Positions 42,562 to 52,548 of a stretch of 64,000 bases of DNA are shown here, piece by piece. The translations under genes and the position numbers were made by a program. Source of the DNA: Hippasteria phrygiana (lineage: Eukaryota; Echinodermata; Asteroidea; Valvatida; Goniasteridae). Positions within the stretch are counted from its first letter, which is position 1, and each line of letters begins with the position of its first letter. The notes beneath the pieces are model-generated. The model saw only the letters and a program-made list of their open reading frames with translations, ran no database searches and had not been told where the DNA came from. The stretch spans positions 124,001 through 188,000 of the forward strand of contig JAZGUH010000001.1 of assembly GCA_037893225.1 (NCBI GenBank). Reading direction: 5' to 3'.

Positions 42562-45500
42562 TCAGAACTGAACAATGACTGCTTCGTGGTAGCTATAATA
42601 TGTTGGACAAATTTCAATGTTAGTATCTATATTCCTAACATAAACATGGTCAAGCAAAGTACCTCTTTCAGTTGTGGCATCACCTACACATTGATTATAT
42701 CCATGACTAGACATCAGTTTACTGACAGAAGATTCCTTGTGTATAATATCTTCATTGAAATCACCCATTACAATGCACCTGTTTGAAATCTTATGTAGCT
42801 CATTTATCAACATTTGGAGAATCTCAAGAAATTCATGCAGTGTGTATGATGCAGGTCGATAAATTATAACAACAGCTAATGACACATTTGAAATTATCTG
42901 AAATGCAATATACTCAAGATTATGAACTGGTAAATTTAGCCTGCTGAATACTTTCTCTTTTTTGCCACACACAGCTACACCTCCATGGCACTGATCTTTC
43001 AACATGCAAGTAAGACGGCTGGTGTTATCATATGACATACATCTTGGCTGATGATACCATTTACAATCATTCATATCCATATCGCAACTGAAGTCTCTAT
43101 CGGTCCATGTTTCTGTCAAGCACATGAAATCACATGACATCATTTCATTATTATTTGTCAAATCCATGAAATGTGCACATAATCCTTGAATATTATGCAT
43201 GGCAATACATGTGCTATAACTTTTGTGAGACTTTATTTCATTTTTATCACTGCCGTTATCATTCTCGTTAATAAACGGTAACATTTCATTCATTGCCTTA
43301 GCCACACCTTCATTACAATAAATATATTTTTCATTGAACCCTTCTATCACAAGGCCATTTAGTGATACCACTCTGCTCAAACTAACATAAGCTTGTCCTG
43401 CTGAAAACGTACGCTCCAAACATACAACTGCCTTTTTTGTAGTCATTCCTTGTACCTTGTGAACTGTACATGCCCAAGCTAACTTGAGAGGGAACTGATG
43501 CCGTACACACTGGTTAGTCACATTTTCTTCTACCATTTCAATACAAACTGCATCGGTACGATCAACAGATGACTGTTTTTTCAACTTTAGCCCAACATGC
43601 TCATCATCAAATTTAACTTTCACGCACTTTGGAGATTGTTGATTAGGTAATGTCACTATGTCAGAAACTGTTCCAAACACTCCATTAACAAGTCCATCAG
43701 ATACATCAAGATTCCTTGTAAGCATGACTCTAGCACCAACTCCAAGCCATAGTAACTCAGGTAAATTAGTATAGGAAGATTTCTTAACTGATTTCCCTGC
43801 CGGTTTCATTTTTCCACTTTTTGGATCTTTCTGGAAATCTTTAGCAAAAACACATACACATTCAGAACACTTTGCATAGAGAGTTTGTGTATTATACTGA
43901 TCCACCTGTTTGTTGCAAGGGTAAATATGCACAGCATCAGTCCAATTTTCTCCAGTTTCACGTGATTTTAACAGTCTGATATCATTATCTTGCAAATGTT
44001 CCCTTTTCCTTCTTATTCGTAACCTATTTAAGACTTCAACAAACTGTGCATCTTCCTTTTGCCTCATAATTTCAGTCAGTTCCACTTTCACAAAAATATC
44101 ATTCCACAGATCACCTGTAACAGCAGTCTGGTACAAAGATTTTCCTTTCACTGGGGGCAACTGATAAAAATCACCAACTGCAAGTATGCTCACATTTCCA
44201 AAAGGATTATGATTACGTGATTGCTTGACCTGTCGTAGACGACCATGAATGTAAAACAACATTTTTTGATCCACCATTGAAACCTCATCAACAATCAGAA
44301 TCTGTAGTTGTCTTAATTTATTTCTTAATGTATTGATCTTCTCTTCACCAAGTGGTTGATATGGCAATCTGACATTTATTCCTATTGACAAAGCGCTGTG
44401 AATTGTTGTACCATGGATATTATAAGCTGCAACACCTGTAGGAGCTGTGAGTAGTACCGATACATCATCAGGATTCTCCATCATTGTAGCAAAAAGCCTT
44501 GTTGCTTCATAGTAAATACATTTGATCAAATGACTTTTTCCAGTACCAGCTCCGCCTGTCACAAATACATGAAATGGTTCTGGATTTTTTCCATTCACTT
44601 TCTGCAAGCACCACTGTCTGACTTTGTAGAAAACTTTCTTTTGTTTTGAATTTAAGCACCTCAACAAATTCATTGCTTCTTGTTTGGATACATTTAGTGC
44701 ATGTGGTTCAATGCTACATTTCACATCATTGTCTTTCTTTGACTTCAAATCAGGAATCTCAAACTCATTGTCACTATCATCAATTTCTGGTTGGTGCTGC
44801 CTTTTACATTCAAGTCTGTCCTTTTCAGTTTCTGGAGCTATCAATGCCCAAGCATCTTCTTGTGGACCAAATTTATTTAATAATTCCTCAGCTTCATCCA
44901 CTGATTCAGCATTAGCTTCATACAATGCCCGATTACTTTCAACAATATTCATCACAGATTGCAGGGAACCTCTCATTCGAACAACACCATTTTGATAAAA
45001 TTCCTCATAAGTTTCAAACTGCTCTGGTTTCAACTGAGCATCAATACGATAAGGAAGGTATAACTGCAATATACTCTGATAGTACTTCTCAGGATATTTT
45101 GCAACTGAAAATCTTGGAAATCGTATAACTGCAGGATCAGTTCGACTACGTTTCTGTACGTGGCCTAAACCATTCTTCAAATCATACACCCGTGAACGAC
45201 TCGTCTTAGCCATGTTGTTGTATATTACTCTATAATCAGAACAAAATGTGGCTAAGCACATTGTTTTAAATTCATCAATATTTGGTCTTGCCAAGTACCT
45301 ATCAACTCTACTGGTCATCCAAATACTATCATCATCACAGTCATCATTGCATCTATTTTGAATAACACTAAGTGGCAAGCTCATTTTAATTGGATTTTCA
45401 CCAACAGGTATAAATTCTACTTTCCTTGATCCTTCTTTCAATCTCAAATTACAGACACGATAAACTGCTTCTTGTGCCGATACTTCACGATTATGCAAAT

Positions 45501-48500
45501 ACACACAGCCAATTTCCTTCATACTCTGTCTGGCATCCAAGTTTCCTTTCTCTGCTTCAGCTTGAGCCTGTGATAACAATACGCCCATTTCACGTTCAGC
45601 TTTAGACATGTAGGATACTACATAAGCAACACAAGCATAAGCATCACAAATGTACTGAATATCCATGTTTGCATTCCAACATCTCATTAGAGCAGGATTG
45701 TACAAATTAACCCAAGCATCTTGTGGCTTTCTCTTATGTATGATACTGGCCTTGCTGCTTAAGACATCATTAGCTTTCTCAAAGTCGGCTTGCGTTACAT
45801 TGATGCTTACAAACAATTCACTGGTTGTCATATGTTCATTCTCACTTTTCTGTATTGCAGTCCATATTGACTGAAGTAACTTCTTGGCATCATTCCTTTC
45901 CTGTGTGTCCTTTTCATCCACCTTTTTCTTATCATCTGTTGGCATATCAGGCTCTGTAATAAATGTTCGTTCAGATGGAGGTCTCGGGAAATTAAATCTA
46001 CATTCAGTACGTTTCTTTTTACATGACTTAGAATGTCTTCTGCTATGTAATTGCACATGACTGATGGTTTCATTTAATTCTTCATCTTCTTCTTTTGATG
46101 GTAATTTGCAACTGATGTATTTGTCAATAAACTCAATAACATCTTCGTTACTGTCACTTTCCAATTTTGGTGCATTTTCTATCCAGAAGAGACAATGTGT
46201 ATGAGGAGATCCTCTTTGCTGAAATTCCACTCTGTAGAAATAGTCTTTGACTTTTCCAATTGGTTCAGCTCTTGACAAAATTACATCTTTCAGAAATGTG
46301 TGAAATCGTTGATCAAACATTCTTGCAGCAGTTACAGGATTACTTCTCAATATTGTACATTTCTCATTCCAGTCCAAATCTTTCACATCTCTAGAATCTC
46401 CTTGCTGTCTTAAAATTGTATTGATTACTTCAGGCCATCTCATGTCTGCTGCAGAAAATGAACAAAACCATGTAGGTATTCCTAGCTGTCTGATCATTGC
46501 CAAAACATCTTTCTGTGTTGCTTGCCAATATGGGGGTGTACCACGAATTGGTTTCAAGAATTTATATCCACTGTCTGACTTCAAGATATCATTCAACTGG
46601 TCCCTGTCATTGATGATTGAAGCATTTACATTTTCTCCACTACGCATTTTATCAGAACCTTTACGTAATGCGATAGAAACACTAGACATCACTTTCTGAA
46701 TCTCTGACAAGTACTGAGCATAAAAAATGTATTGAGTATTTTGGGCAAATCTATTATCAACATTCATTAATCGGTTATGCATGTATCTACACAGAGTTAA
46801 ATTCACATCACGATCATCATCAAATGTAGGTTGACCTGTTGGAAATAATGCTGGAAAGCATTTTGCCTCATTGCCTTTTTCCATTAATATTCTGATTGGA
46901 CTATTGCCTTCACAAGGTGCAACACAAAGCACATCATCAAAATACTGATCAAGAATTTCCTGTCCTAAATTAATTGGCTGAAGACAACTGTCTAATGCTA
47001 TGCCACGTAAACGATCATCCTCTGTTTCCTCATCACTGTTATCCATGTCATCATTTTTTTCCACTTTTTCTTTAACATCACTTTCATGTTGATCTATTTC
47101 ATCATTATCTTCTTCACACACTGGATTGTCCCAATCAGTGTTTATTTCGATATCATGGTACCACTTATTGTTATGTTTAAGGTAAGATAAGGCACTCTCA
47201 ACGTATTCTTTATTCACAAACTGATACTGATAATATCCTTTATAACTTAATTTCCTCTTCAGCTTTACACGAATCATTTGATTTTCATTTTCAGCTCTCG
47301 GTAATACTTTAACTGTATCCGTTATATTTGACGGTACACATACAACTGGGCCCCGTACACCATGCTGTCCTCCTTTAGGTAGTGCAATCATTTTCATGAA
47401 GGATACATTTCTAGCAATTAGATGTTCTTCTAATGTGTTCAAACAAGCCAATTCCTCTGGGATGTCTATTAGGATTAAATTATTCACATTTGCCTCACCA
47501 GGTACTCTATTAGCAAGTAATTTCCTATGACATGTATAACAAATCCACAGACATGATCTGCTTGATTCTCTAATCAGACACATTGATTCACACTTTTTAC
47601 TGCAAGTATGCAGATATTTTTCAGTAATACACTTCTGGTTTTTATACTTCAACTTATTACATTTTAAGACTTGTTTCTTAAACAGAAGTTTGTGACATGA
47701 AGCACACACGTATTCTGGTCCTTTAGATATATCTGCTTTAAATTTGTTTGTAACGAAACATATACTACGTCTTTTCTCTTTCTTATTTACAGTACGTGCA
47801 CGATTCATCACTGCCACTTTTTTACGATACCCATCGTCCCTTTTGTACTTTTCTTTTCCATACTTTATTAAGTTTCTCTTATAGTTTGTATCACTGTGAT
47901 ACTTGCATTTCTCAAAATTTAACAATTTCATCCTATAGGAAACAATACATCGATATTTCTTTTTTATATTTGCAATTAGCTTATTTCTATATGAAACATT
48001 GTCATGGTATTTACATTGAACTCTATTTATTTCCTTTTTTCTATAATCAACATCTTCATGATATCTTGTTTTATACTTGATACTTTGTTGCTTAATTAGC
48101 CTTTCTCTGTATTCAGCATTATCAATGTACTTTCTTCTTCCACTGTTAATTAACTTTTCTCTATACTCAGCATTATCAGAGTACTTTGTTTTTCCACTGC
48201 TAATTAACTTTTCTCTATACTCTGCATTATCAGAGTACTTTGTTTTTCCACTGCTAATTAACTTTTCTCTATATTCAGCATTATCACAGTACTTTGTTTT
48301 TCCACTGCTAATTAACTTTTCTCTATACTCTGCATTATTGGAGTACTTAGTTTTTCCACTGCTAATTAACTTTTCTCTATATTCAGCATTATCAGAGTAC
48401 TTTGTTTTTCCACTGCTAATTAGCTTTTCTCTATACTCTGCATTATTAAGGTACTTTGCCTTACCATGATTTATTATACTCTCTCTATATTTAACATTTT

Positions 48501-51500
48501 TGTGATACCTTCTTTTCACAGAATTTATCTTTTCTTCTGAATTTTGATATAAACCATAGCTTCTTCTTTGAGCCTCCAATCGTTCTGTTTGAAAGTTGAC
48601 GTCACTGTGATACTTTATATGCAATGATTTCTTCTTGCTGTCTGCATTTTTTTGGTAATTCTTCTGGTTATATATTTTTTTACTTGCTCTATCTTTATCA
48701 TTGCAGAATTTTTCATCTTTTAACTTTTCATCTACAATGTTAGAATTTCTTGACCTACATTTTTTCTGATCTTTACACTTAGATTTAGATTGTTGTATTT
48801 CTTTGCTATCCATGACAACCTCATTAATTTTTTTGTTATACCTTTCCTTGGCTTTTTCTCTTTTCTTTTGTTGCTGTAATGTTATATTAGTACGTTTTCG
48901 CTTTTTATGTTTTAAATCTTGATTTTCTGGCTTCATGGTCTCGAAACTCACTTCTTTCTCATATTTCAATTCTACCTTCTTATCACTTAATGCAGTTTTC
49001 AGGCAAGAATCTGTTTGTAATGCTTCTTCTTCAAGTCCTTTTTCTTGTCCCTTAGCAGATTGTCTTACTAATTCATGAACCGACAACACAACATCATAAT
49101 GAATTCTTTCCGTATGGAACAAGTAAATTGCCTCATCTAATTTTACAGCCTCTCTCTCAAAGGTACTTGCTGAGAAAACATACCAGTTATTTCCATCTTC
49201 ATATGTGTATATGTCTGCACGCAGCATGTGTGCCATCGCCATGATTTCAACCTCTGTAGCCCACGTTCCGCAATCAAACAATCTTTGCCTCATGACATAT
49301 TCTTCCACATTAACAAACCCTTCTCGCAGGAAACCATTGAATTTATCTCCATTTTTCAACAGATGATTAACAGTTGCCATTCTTAACTGCATATGATTAT
49401 TTTCAGTTCCTGATACAGCAAATGAAATAGCCCTGAAAAAGCAATTGCCATCACCTTTAATTCTCTTCACCAAATCAGGTCGTCCCATCTTTTCACATCC
49501 GTTTGATATCCGAGTACCTTCCAAAAATACCTTGGCTATTCCATGTGTTCTGCACAGTTCATTCTTGCAAGTATATGTCAGTGGAACAAATTTAAAACCC
49601 TGACATTCTATTACTTCCTTTATCTGGACATCGCTAACATCATCACATTTATTACAATTAACCCGATTCAAAGTATGTCTGTTAAATTCCTTGATATTAT
49701 TCAGCAAACCACTCTTTGACAAGCCATGGTAAGAATCACAATTTACTTCAAAACCAGAAATTCCTCTATCCTCAATTACTTCACAGTAATCACTCCCATC
49801 TGCTAACAAATATTCATTGTCCTGTGTACTACCAGCAGCATCTTGTCTTACCTCATTGTCTAGCCATACAGATACACCTGTCATTTCAAACTGTTCATTA
49901 TTAGATAAACACATAGATCTTGCTAAATTAGTACAATACCTGTACACACCTTGCCATGTAGCAACACGTTTCAGCAAACTTGTTCCTTCACTGACCTGAC
50001 AACCTTGCTGATTTCTAGAATGTGAATCAAAAATATAATACATCCCATCTTCAGCAATTACAACAAAAGTATTTCCATGGAAACATATGAAACATGCATT
50101 GTATCGCTGCAGAGTCTGTTCTAACGCACGATTCATTGGCATCATATGAAATTCCGGTAAATTATACTCTTCTCCAAATGCACCACATACAGGCTCATAA
50201 AATTTCATATTGAAATGATGATTAAGCAGATCTAACTCATTTGGCAATTCATTAACCAACAGATATTCATCATTTACTGTAATACTCCGAGATAAATGAC
50301 TATATAATTCATTTCCAGTATTCAATGCAACATCCATATCATCACAAGTCCAGTCTTTTAATTGTTTTAGTTTACTGTACAAAACAGCACACAGACTATT
50401 TGCAACACACTGTTTGCCACTGTTCCAACCAAATTTATGATGGCCTTGATGAAAGTTACCCTGTACACTCATTTCATGCAAAGTCACACTCGTTTCATCT
50501 GTTTCATTCTCTCCTTTACTCGCTAAAGGCACTGTCACAAGCAATTCTTTTGGATTATTTCTCACTGATCGATCTGGCAAGTTTCTATTTTTATTATTTT
50601 GGGCATTATCATCTCTGTCCTGAATTTCATCTGCCATCTCTTTTGTTTTTTTCCCTTTCAATTTTATTTCACAACTTACAGCACTGGGTGACACTTGTCT
50701 TTTTCTATTTCTAACTTTATATGATCTAACATCAATTTTCTCTGCCTTGCAACTATCTTTATTCACTCCCTTTCCAACAGTTCTTGCCATGTCATTTTTA
50801 CTTTCACATGCATTACTTTCTTCAGTAGTTTTGCCCTTTTTGCTTCTTAAAGAATAACCTCCTGTCTGCTTTCGCAACTCTTTTTTCTCTCCACTTATCA
50901 ATTCTGTACAACTTGCGCTTTGCAAATTCCTGTGACTTTCATTTCTTTCCAGTTTACTTACATTGTTTGTTCCATTTTCCTGGATATGTTCTGTACAAGT
51001 TCTATCCACACACGTCTGCATCGCTACATCACTGTCATCACTGCATGTCTCTTGCACAATCAACTCGTACACATTCTTATCTGTAGAAATGCCAAGATCA
51101 TACAAAAGAGATGTACAATATGTAGTCTTACCACATTTACGACACAACCATGTTACCGACTTGTTTGACAAAATCTCCTCCATCTCCAAGAAATTCATAC
51201 ACTTCACATGATACCAAATATTACACCAATCACACTGTACATTCAATTCTGATGTCCGCATAATCTGTTCACACATCCAACATTGTCTATCACAAATCTC
51301 ATGATCATTTGGTACATTATCTTGCATCTTTCTCATTTTCAATCTCTGACTACTCCTACTTCCCACATTAATTTCACTGCAATGAACATCAGTCCCAACT
51401 GTTTTCTTGCTATCCTCACACAGGGAATGTCTCTTTGAATTCTTGTCTAGATTGCTATCCTTTGTTGACCTTTTTGTTTCAAGATTTTGTCTTTGGAAAA

Positions 51501-52062
51501 CACCATCCATGTTCTTTATAACAGCACTGAGACTTCTTTTAGTTTGACTGTACATGTTCTTCTGGACTTTGTCATGAATTCTCTTATCTTCTTTACTCAT
51601 CCAAAAATCAATCCTCTTGCCATTTTTGGTTCTATTGTAAGACTCTCTGCGTAATTCCCTTCTTCTCTTCTTTCTATTCACTTTCCTTTGCTTTCTCTTT
51701 GAGCAATTTCCACACACGTTTGCAACATTTTCAGAGTTGGGCCTAGCATTTGACTTTTTCTTCAAATATGATCTCAACTTCTTCATACCCCTTTGGTCAG
51801 CAATTCTTTTCTTTGTTAATTTGTATATTCGCCTTCTCCTCAGTTTATGCACTGTTTGTTTTTGCTGCTTATTGACTTTCCATAACTTTCTGGTCTTACA
51901 TGTACCATGATTCTCTTTCACTACCATACTTTCATTGCTGCTTGCTTGTTTCACATACCTGCTCATTGGTTTCCACTGCTTGTTCAACCTTGTTTTACAT
52001 TGCTTAGTCAACATTCTTTTACACTGCTTAGTCAACATTGTTTCACATTGCTTAGTCAACAT
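42562..52062 (-). CDS. Helentron replicase: PHD, two cysteine proteases, HUH Rep, PIF1 helicase, AP endonuclease
   Basis: One uninterrupted frame of 3166 residues. In order: basic N-terminus; PHD finger about 260-311 (CWMCEQ...CDWCNIWYHVKC...WLCRKC); predicted C76-like protease with Cys552 (GKQCVANSL) and Asp679-Ser-His681; OTU protease with Asp871-Gly-Asn-Cys874 and His988; lysine-rich linker; 19-residue repeats about 1155-1420; Cys-rich, DUF6570-like region about 1440-1540; Helitron Rep with His1954-Thr-His1956 (SPHTHCLFW) and Tyr1982 (DKYISCKLP); PIF1-family helicase with Walker A Lys2509 (GGAGTGKSH), Walker B LIVDEVSMVD and VHKVQGMTT; exonuclease/endonuclease/phosphatase domain from about 2951 (HNIQGL, CLTETW, GDFNED, LLDHVYV). 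Rep nicks and joins a DNA strand, the helicase peels it off for rolling-circle transposition, and the C-terminal endonuclease is the Helentron hallmark. The ATG at 52062 is the first in an opening that extends to 52281. It appears intact, hence young. Confidence 0.93.
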   Translation of the reverse strand: MLTKQCETMLTKQCKRMLTKQCKTRLNKQWKPMSRYVKQASSNESMVVKENHGTCKTRKLWKVNKQQKQTVHKLRRRRIYKLTKKRIADQRGMKKLRSYLKKKSNARPNSENVANVCGNCSKRKQRKVNRKKRRRELRRESYNRTKNGKRIDFWMSKEDKRIHDKVQKNMYSQTKRSLSAVIKNMDGVFQRQNLETKRSTKDSNLDKNSKRHSLCEDSKKTVGTDVHCSEINVGSRSSQRLKMRKMQDNVPNDHEICDRQCWMCEQIMRTSELNVQCDWCNIWYHVKCMNFLEMEEILSNKSVTWLCRKCGKTTYCTSLLYDLGISTDKNVYELIVQETCSDDSDVAMQTCVDRTCTEHIQENGTNNVSKLERNESHRNLQSASCTELISGEKKELRKQTGGYSLRSKKGKTTEESNACESKNDMARTVGKGVNKDSCKAEKIDVRSYKVRNRKRQVSPSAVSCEIKLKGKKTKEMADEIQDRDDNAQNNKNRNLPDRSVRNNPKELLVTVPLASKGENETDETSVTLHEMSVQGNFHQGHHKFGWNSGKQCVANSLCAVLYSKLKQLKDWTCDDMDVALNTGNELYSHLSRSITVNDEYLLVNELPNELDLLNHHFNMKFYEPVCGAFGEEYNLPEFHMMPMNRALEQTLQRYNACFICFHGNTFVVIAEDGMYYIFDSHSRNQQGCQVSEGTSLLKRVATWQGVYRYCTNLARSMCLSNNEQFEMTGVSVWLDNEVRQDAAGSTQDNEYLLADGSDYCEVIEDRGISGFEVNCDSYHGLSKSGLLNNIKEFNRHTLNRVNCNKCDDVSDVQIKEVIECQGFKFVPLTYTCKNELCRTHGIAKVFLEGTRISNGCEKMGRPDLVKRIKGDGNCFFRAISFAVSGTENNHMQLRMATVNHLLKNGDKFNGFLREGFVNVEEYVMRQRLFDCGTWATEVEIMAMAHMLRADIYTYEDGNNWYVFSASTFEREAVKLDEAIYLFHTERIHYDVVLSVHELVRQSAKGQEKGLEEEALQTDSCLKTALSDKKVELKYEKEVSFETMKPENQDLKHKKRKRTNITLQQQKKREKAKERYNKKINEVVMDSKEIQQSKSKCKDQKKCRSRNSNIVDEKLKDEKFCNDKDRASKKIYNQKNYQKNADSKKKSLHIKYHSDVNFQTERLEAQRRSYGLYQNSEEKINSVKRRYHKNVKYRESIINHGKAKYLNNAEYREKLISSGKTKYSDNAEYREKLISSGKTKYSNNAEYREKLISSGKTKYCDNAEYREKLISSGKTKYSDNAEYREKLISSGKTKYSDNAEYREKLINSGRRKYIDNAEYRERLIKQQSIKYKTRYHEDVDYRKKEINRVQCKYHDNVSYRNKLIANIKKKYRCIVSYRMKLLNFEKCKYHSDTNYKRNLIKYGKEKYKRDDGYRKKVAVMNRARTVNKKEKRRSICFVTNKFKADISKGPEYVCASCHKLLFKKQVLKCNKLKYKNQKCITEKYLHTCSKKCESMCLIRESSRSCLWICYTCHRKLLANRVPGEANVNNLILIDIPEELACLNTLEEHLIARNVSFMKMIALPKGGQHGVRGPVVCVPSNITDTVKVLPRAENENQMIRVKLKRKLSYKGYYQYQFVNKEYVESALSYLKHNNKWYHDIEINTDWDNPVCEEDNDEIDQHESDVKEKVEKNDDMDNSDEETEDDRLRGIALDSCLQPINLGQEILDQYFDDVLCVAPCEGNSPIRILMEKGNEAKCFPALFPTGQPTFDDDRDVNLTLCRYMHNRLMNVDNRFAQNTQYIFYAQYLSEIQKVMSSVSIALRKGSDKMRSGENVNASIINDRDQLNDILKSDSGYKFLKPIRGTPPYWQATQKDVLAMIRQLGIPTWFCSFSAADMRWPEVINTILRQQGDSRDVKDLDWNEKCTILRSNPVTAARMFDQRFHTFLKDVILSRAEPIGKVKDYFYRVEFQQRGSPHTHCLFWIENAPKLESDSNEDVIEFIDKYISCKLPSKEEDEELNETISHVQLHSRRHSKSCKKKRTECRFNFPRPPSERTFITEPDMPTDDKKKVDEKDTQERNDAKKLLQSIWTAIQKSENEHMTTSELFVSINVTQADFEKANDVLSSKASIIHKRKPQDAWVNLYNPALMRCWNANMDIQYICDAYACVAYVVSYMSKAEREMGVLLSQAQAEAEKGNLDARQSMKEIGCVYLHNREVSAQEAVYRVCNLRLKEGSRKVEFIPVGENPIKMSLPLSVIQNRCNDDCDDDSIWMTSRVDRYLARPNIDEFKTMCLATFCSDYRVIYNNMAKTSRSRVYDLKNGLGHVQKRSRTDPAVIRFPRFSVAKYPEKYYQSILQLYLPYRIDAQLKPEQFETYEEFYQNGVVRMRGSLQSVMNIVESNRALYEANAESVDEAEELLNKFGPQEDAWALIAPETEKDRLECKRQHQPEIDDSDNEFEIPDLKSKKDNDVKCSIEPHALNVSKQEAMNLLRCLNSKQKKVFYKVRQWCLQKVNGKNPEPFHVFVTGGAGTGKSHLIKCIYYEATRLFATMMENPDDVSVLLTAPTGVAAYNIHGTTIHSALSIGINVRLPYQPLGEEKINTLRNKLRQLQILIVDEVSMVDQKMLFYIHGRLRQVKQSRNHNPFGNVSILAVGDFYQLPPVKGKSLYQTAVTGDLWNDIFVKVELTEIMRQKEDAQFVEVLNRLRIRRKREHLQDNDIRLLKSRETGENWTDAVHIYPCNKQVDQYNTQTLYAKCSECVCVFAKDFQKDPKSGKMKPAGKSVKKSSYTNLPELLWLGVGARVMLTRNLDVSDGLVNGVFGTVSDIVTLPNQQSPKCVKVKFDDEHVGLKLKKQSSVDRTDAVCIEMVEENVTNQCVRHQFPLKLAWACTVHKVQGMTTKKAVVCLERTFSAGQAYVSLSRVVSLNGLVIEGFNEKYIYCNEGVAKAMNEMLPFINENDNGSDKNEIKSHKSYSTCIAMHNIQGLCAHFMDLTNNNEMMSCDFMCLTETWTDRDFSCDMDMNDCKWYHQPRCMSYDNTSRLTCMLKDQCHGGVAVCGKKEKVFSRLNLPVHNLEYIAFQIISNVSLAVVIIYRPASYTLHEFLEILQMLINELHKISNRCIVMGDFNEDIIHKESSVSKLMSSHGYNQCVGDATTERGTLLDHVYVRNIDTNIEICPTYYSYHEAVIVQF
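48115..48470 (-). repeat. 57-bp coding tandem repeats (19-residue units)
   Basis: About six near-identical direct repeats, each encoding AEYREKLISSGKTKYSDN or a close variant, embedded in a longer series of diverged units (about 47800-48620). They keep frame throughout. The antisense plus-strand frame at 48077-48469 is a shadow. Confidence 0.9.
52000..52062 (-). repeat. 21-bp coding repeats at the start of the Helentron frame
   Basis: MLTKQCE/K occurs three times in tandem with a fourth degenerate unit (RLNKQW). Because the first ATG is itself in this repeat, choice of start within it is arbitrary. Confidence 0.75.
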
Positions 52063-52281
52063 TGCATCTTTTGGGGCAACATTCAGTGAGCCAGTTGTAA
52101 GGCAGGCTGTCTGCTGCGCTACAGTCTTTCGAACTGCAACGTCAACTGGTCCAACTGTTTGCGTCTGTCCTGCAAGGTCACACAGCCGTTGTTGTGACCA
52201 GGGTACACACGGTGGTGTACACCCACCAGCTAATGGGTCAGACTTCAGTGAGATACCCGAGCATAGGGTAGACAGACTTCC

Positions 52282-52548
52282 TCAAGGAGGTGCCAACCTC
52301 AAGGCATTTGGATTTACACCAGGTGGTGAAGGCTCTCCAAAAGGAGCACCAGGAGGTGGAATGACAGATGAACAAGGAATGACATGGGTAGACACAGAAA
52401 GGGAGGGATCAGGAGATGAAATGAATACTGAATAAGGAGACAACACATTGACAGACAAGGGAAACATACATCGTCGAGATGGCCTCTCCATGAACAAACG
52501 GCACATGGCATTGCCCCTTCCTCTGTTCTGCAACTGCAAGTACTTCAT
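52282..52548 (-). CDS. upstream reading frame in phase with the Helentron frame
   Basis: Starts MKYLQLQNRGRGNAMCRLFM just after a good 3' splice-site sequence (TTTTTTTCCTCAACAG, ending about 52552 on the minus strand) and reads for 88 codons to a TGA at 52282-52284. It is in the same frame as the 3166-codon frame, and the 73 codons between that TGA and 52062 are open. It may be the true N-terminal exon, cut by a stop mutation or joined by a short intron I cannot place. The middle is Pro/Ser-rich with no known domain. Confidence 0.45.
   Translation of the reverse strand: MKYLQLQNRGRGNAMCRLFMERPSRRCMFPLSVNVLSPYSVFISSPDPSLSVSTHVIPCSSVIPPPGAPFGEPSPPGVNPNALRLAPP

Larger units (their letters stand above)
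42562..52548 (-). mobile_element. Helentron (rolling-circle DNA transposon), ends not resolved
   Basis: The span given covers the large frame plus the in-frame segment upstream. I could not place the element's termini: Helentrons lack long inverted repeats and insert without target duplication, and a single copy gives no boundary. The 3' end should be left of 42562, possibly beyond the degenerate repeat at 42055-42475; the 5' end should be right of 52548. Confidence 0.75.

Noticed and set aside
48077..48469. 130-codon plus-strand frame with FPLLINFSLYSALSEY repeats
   Set aside because: Antisense of the 57-bp coding repeats of the Helentron protein.
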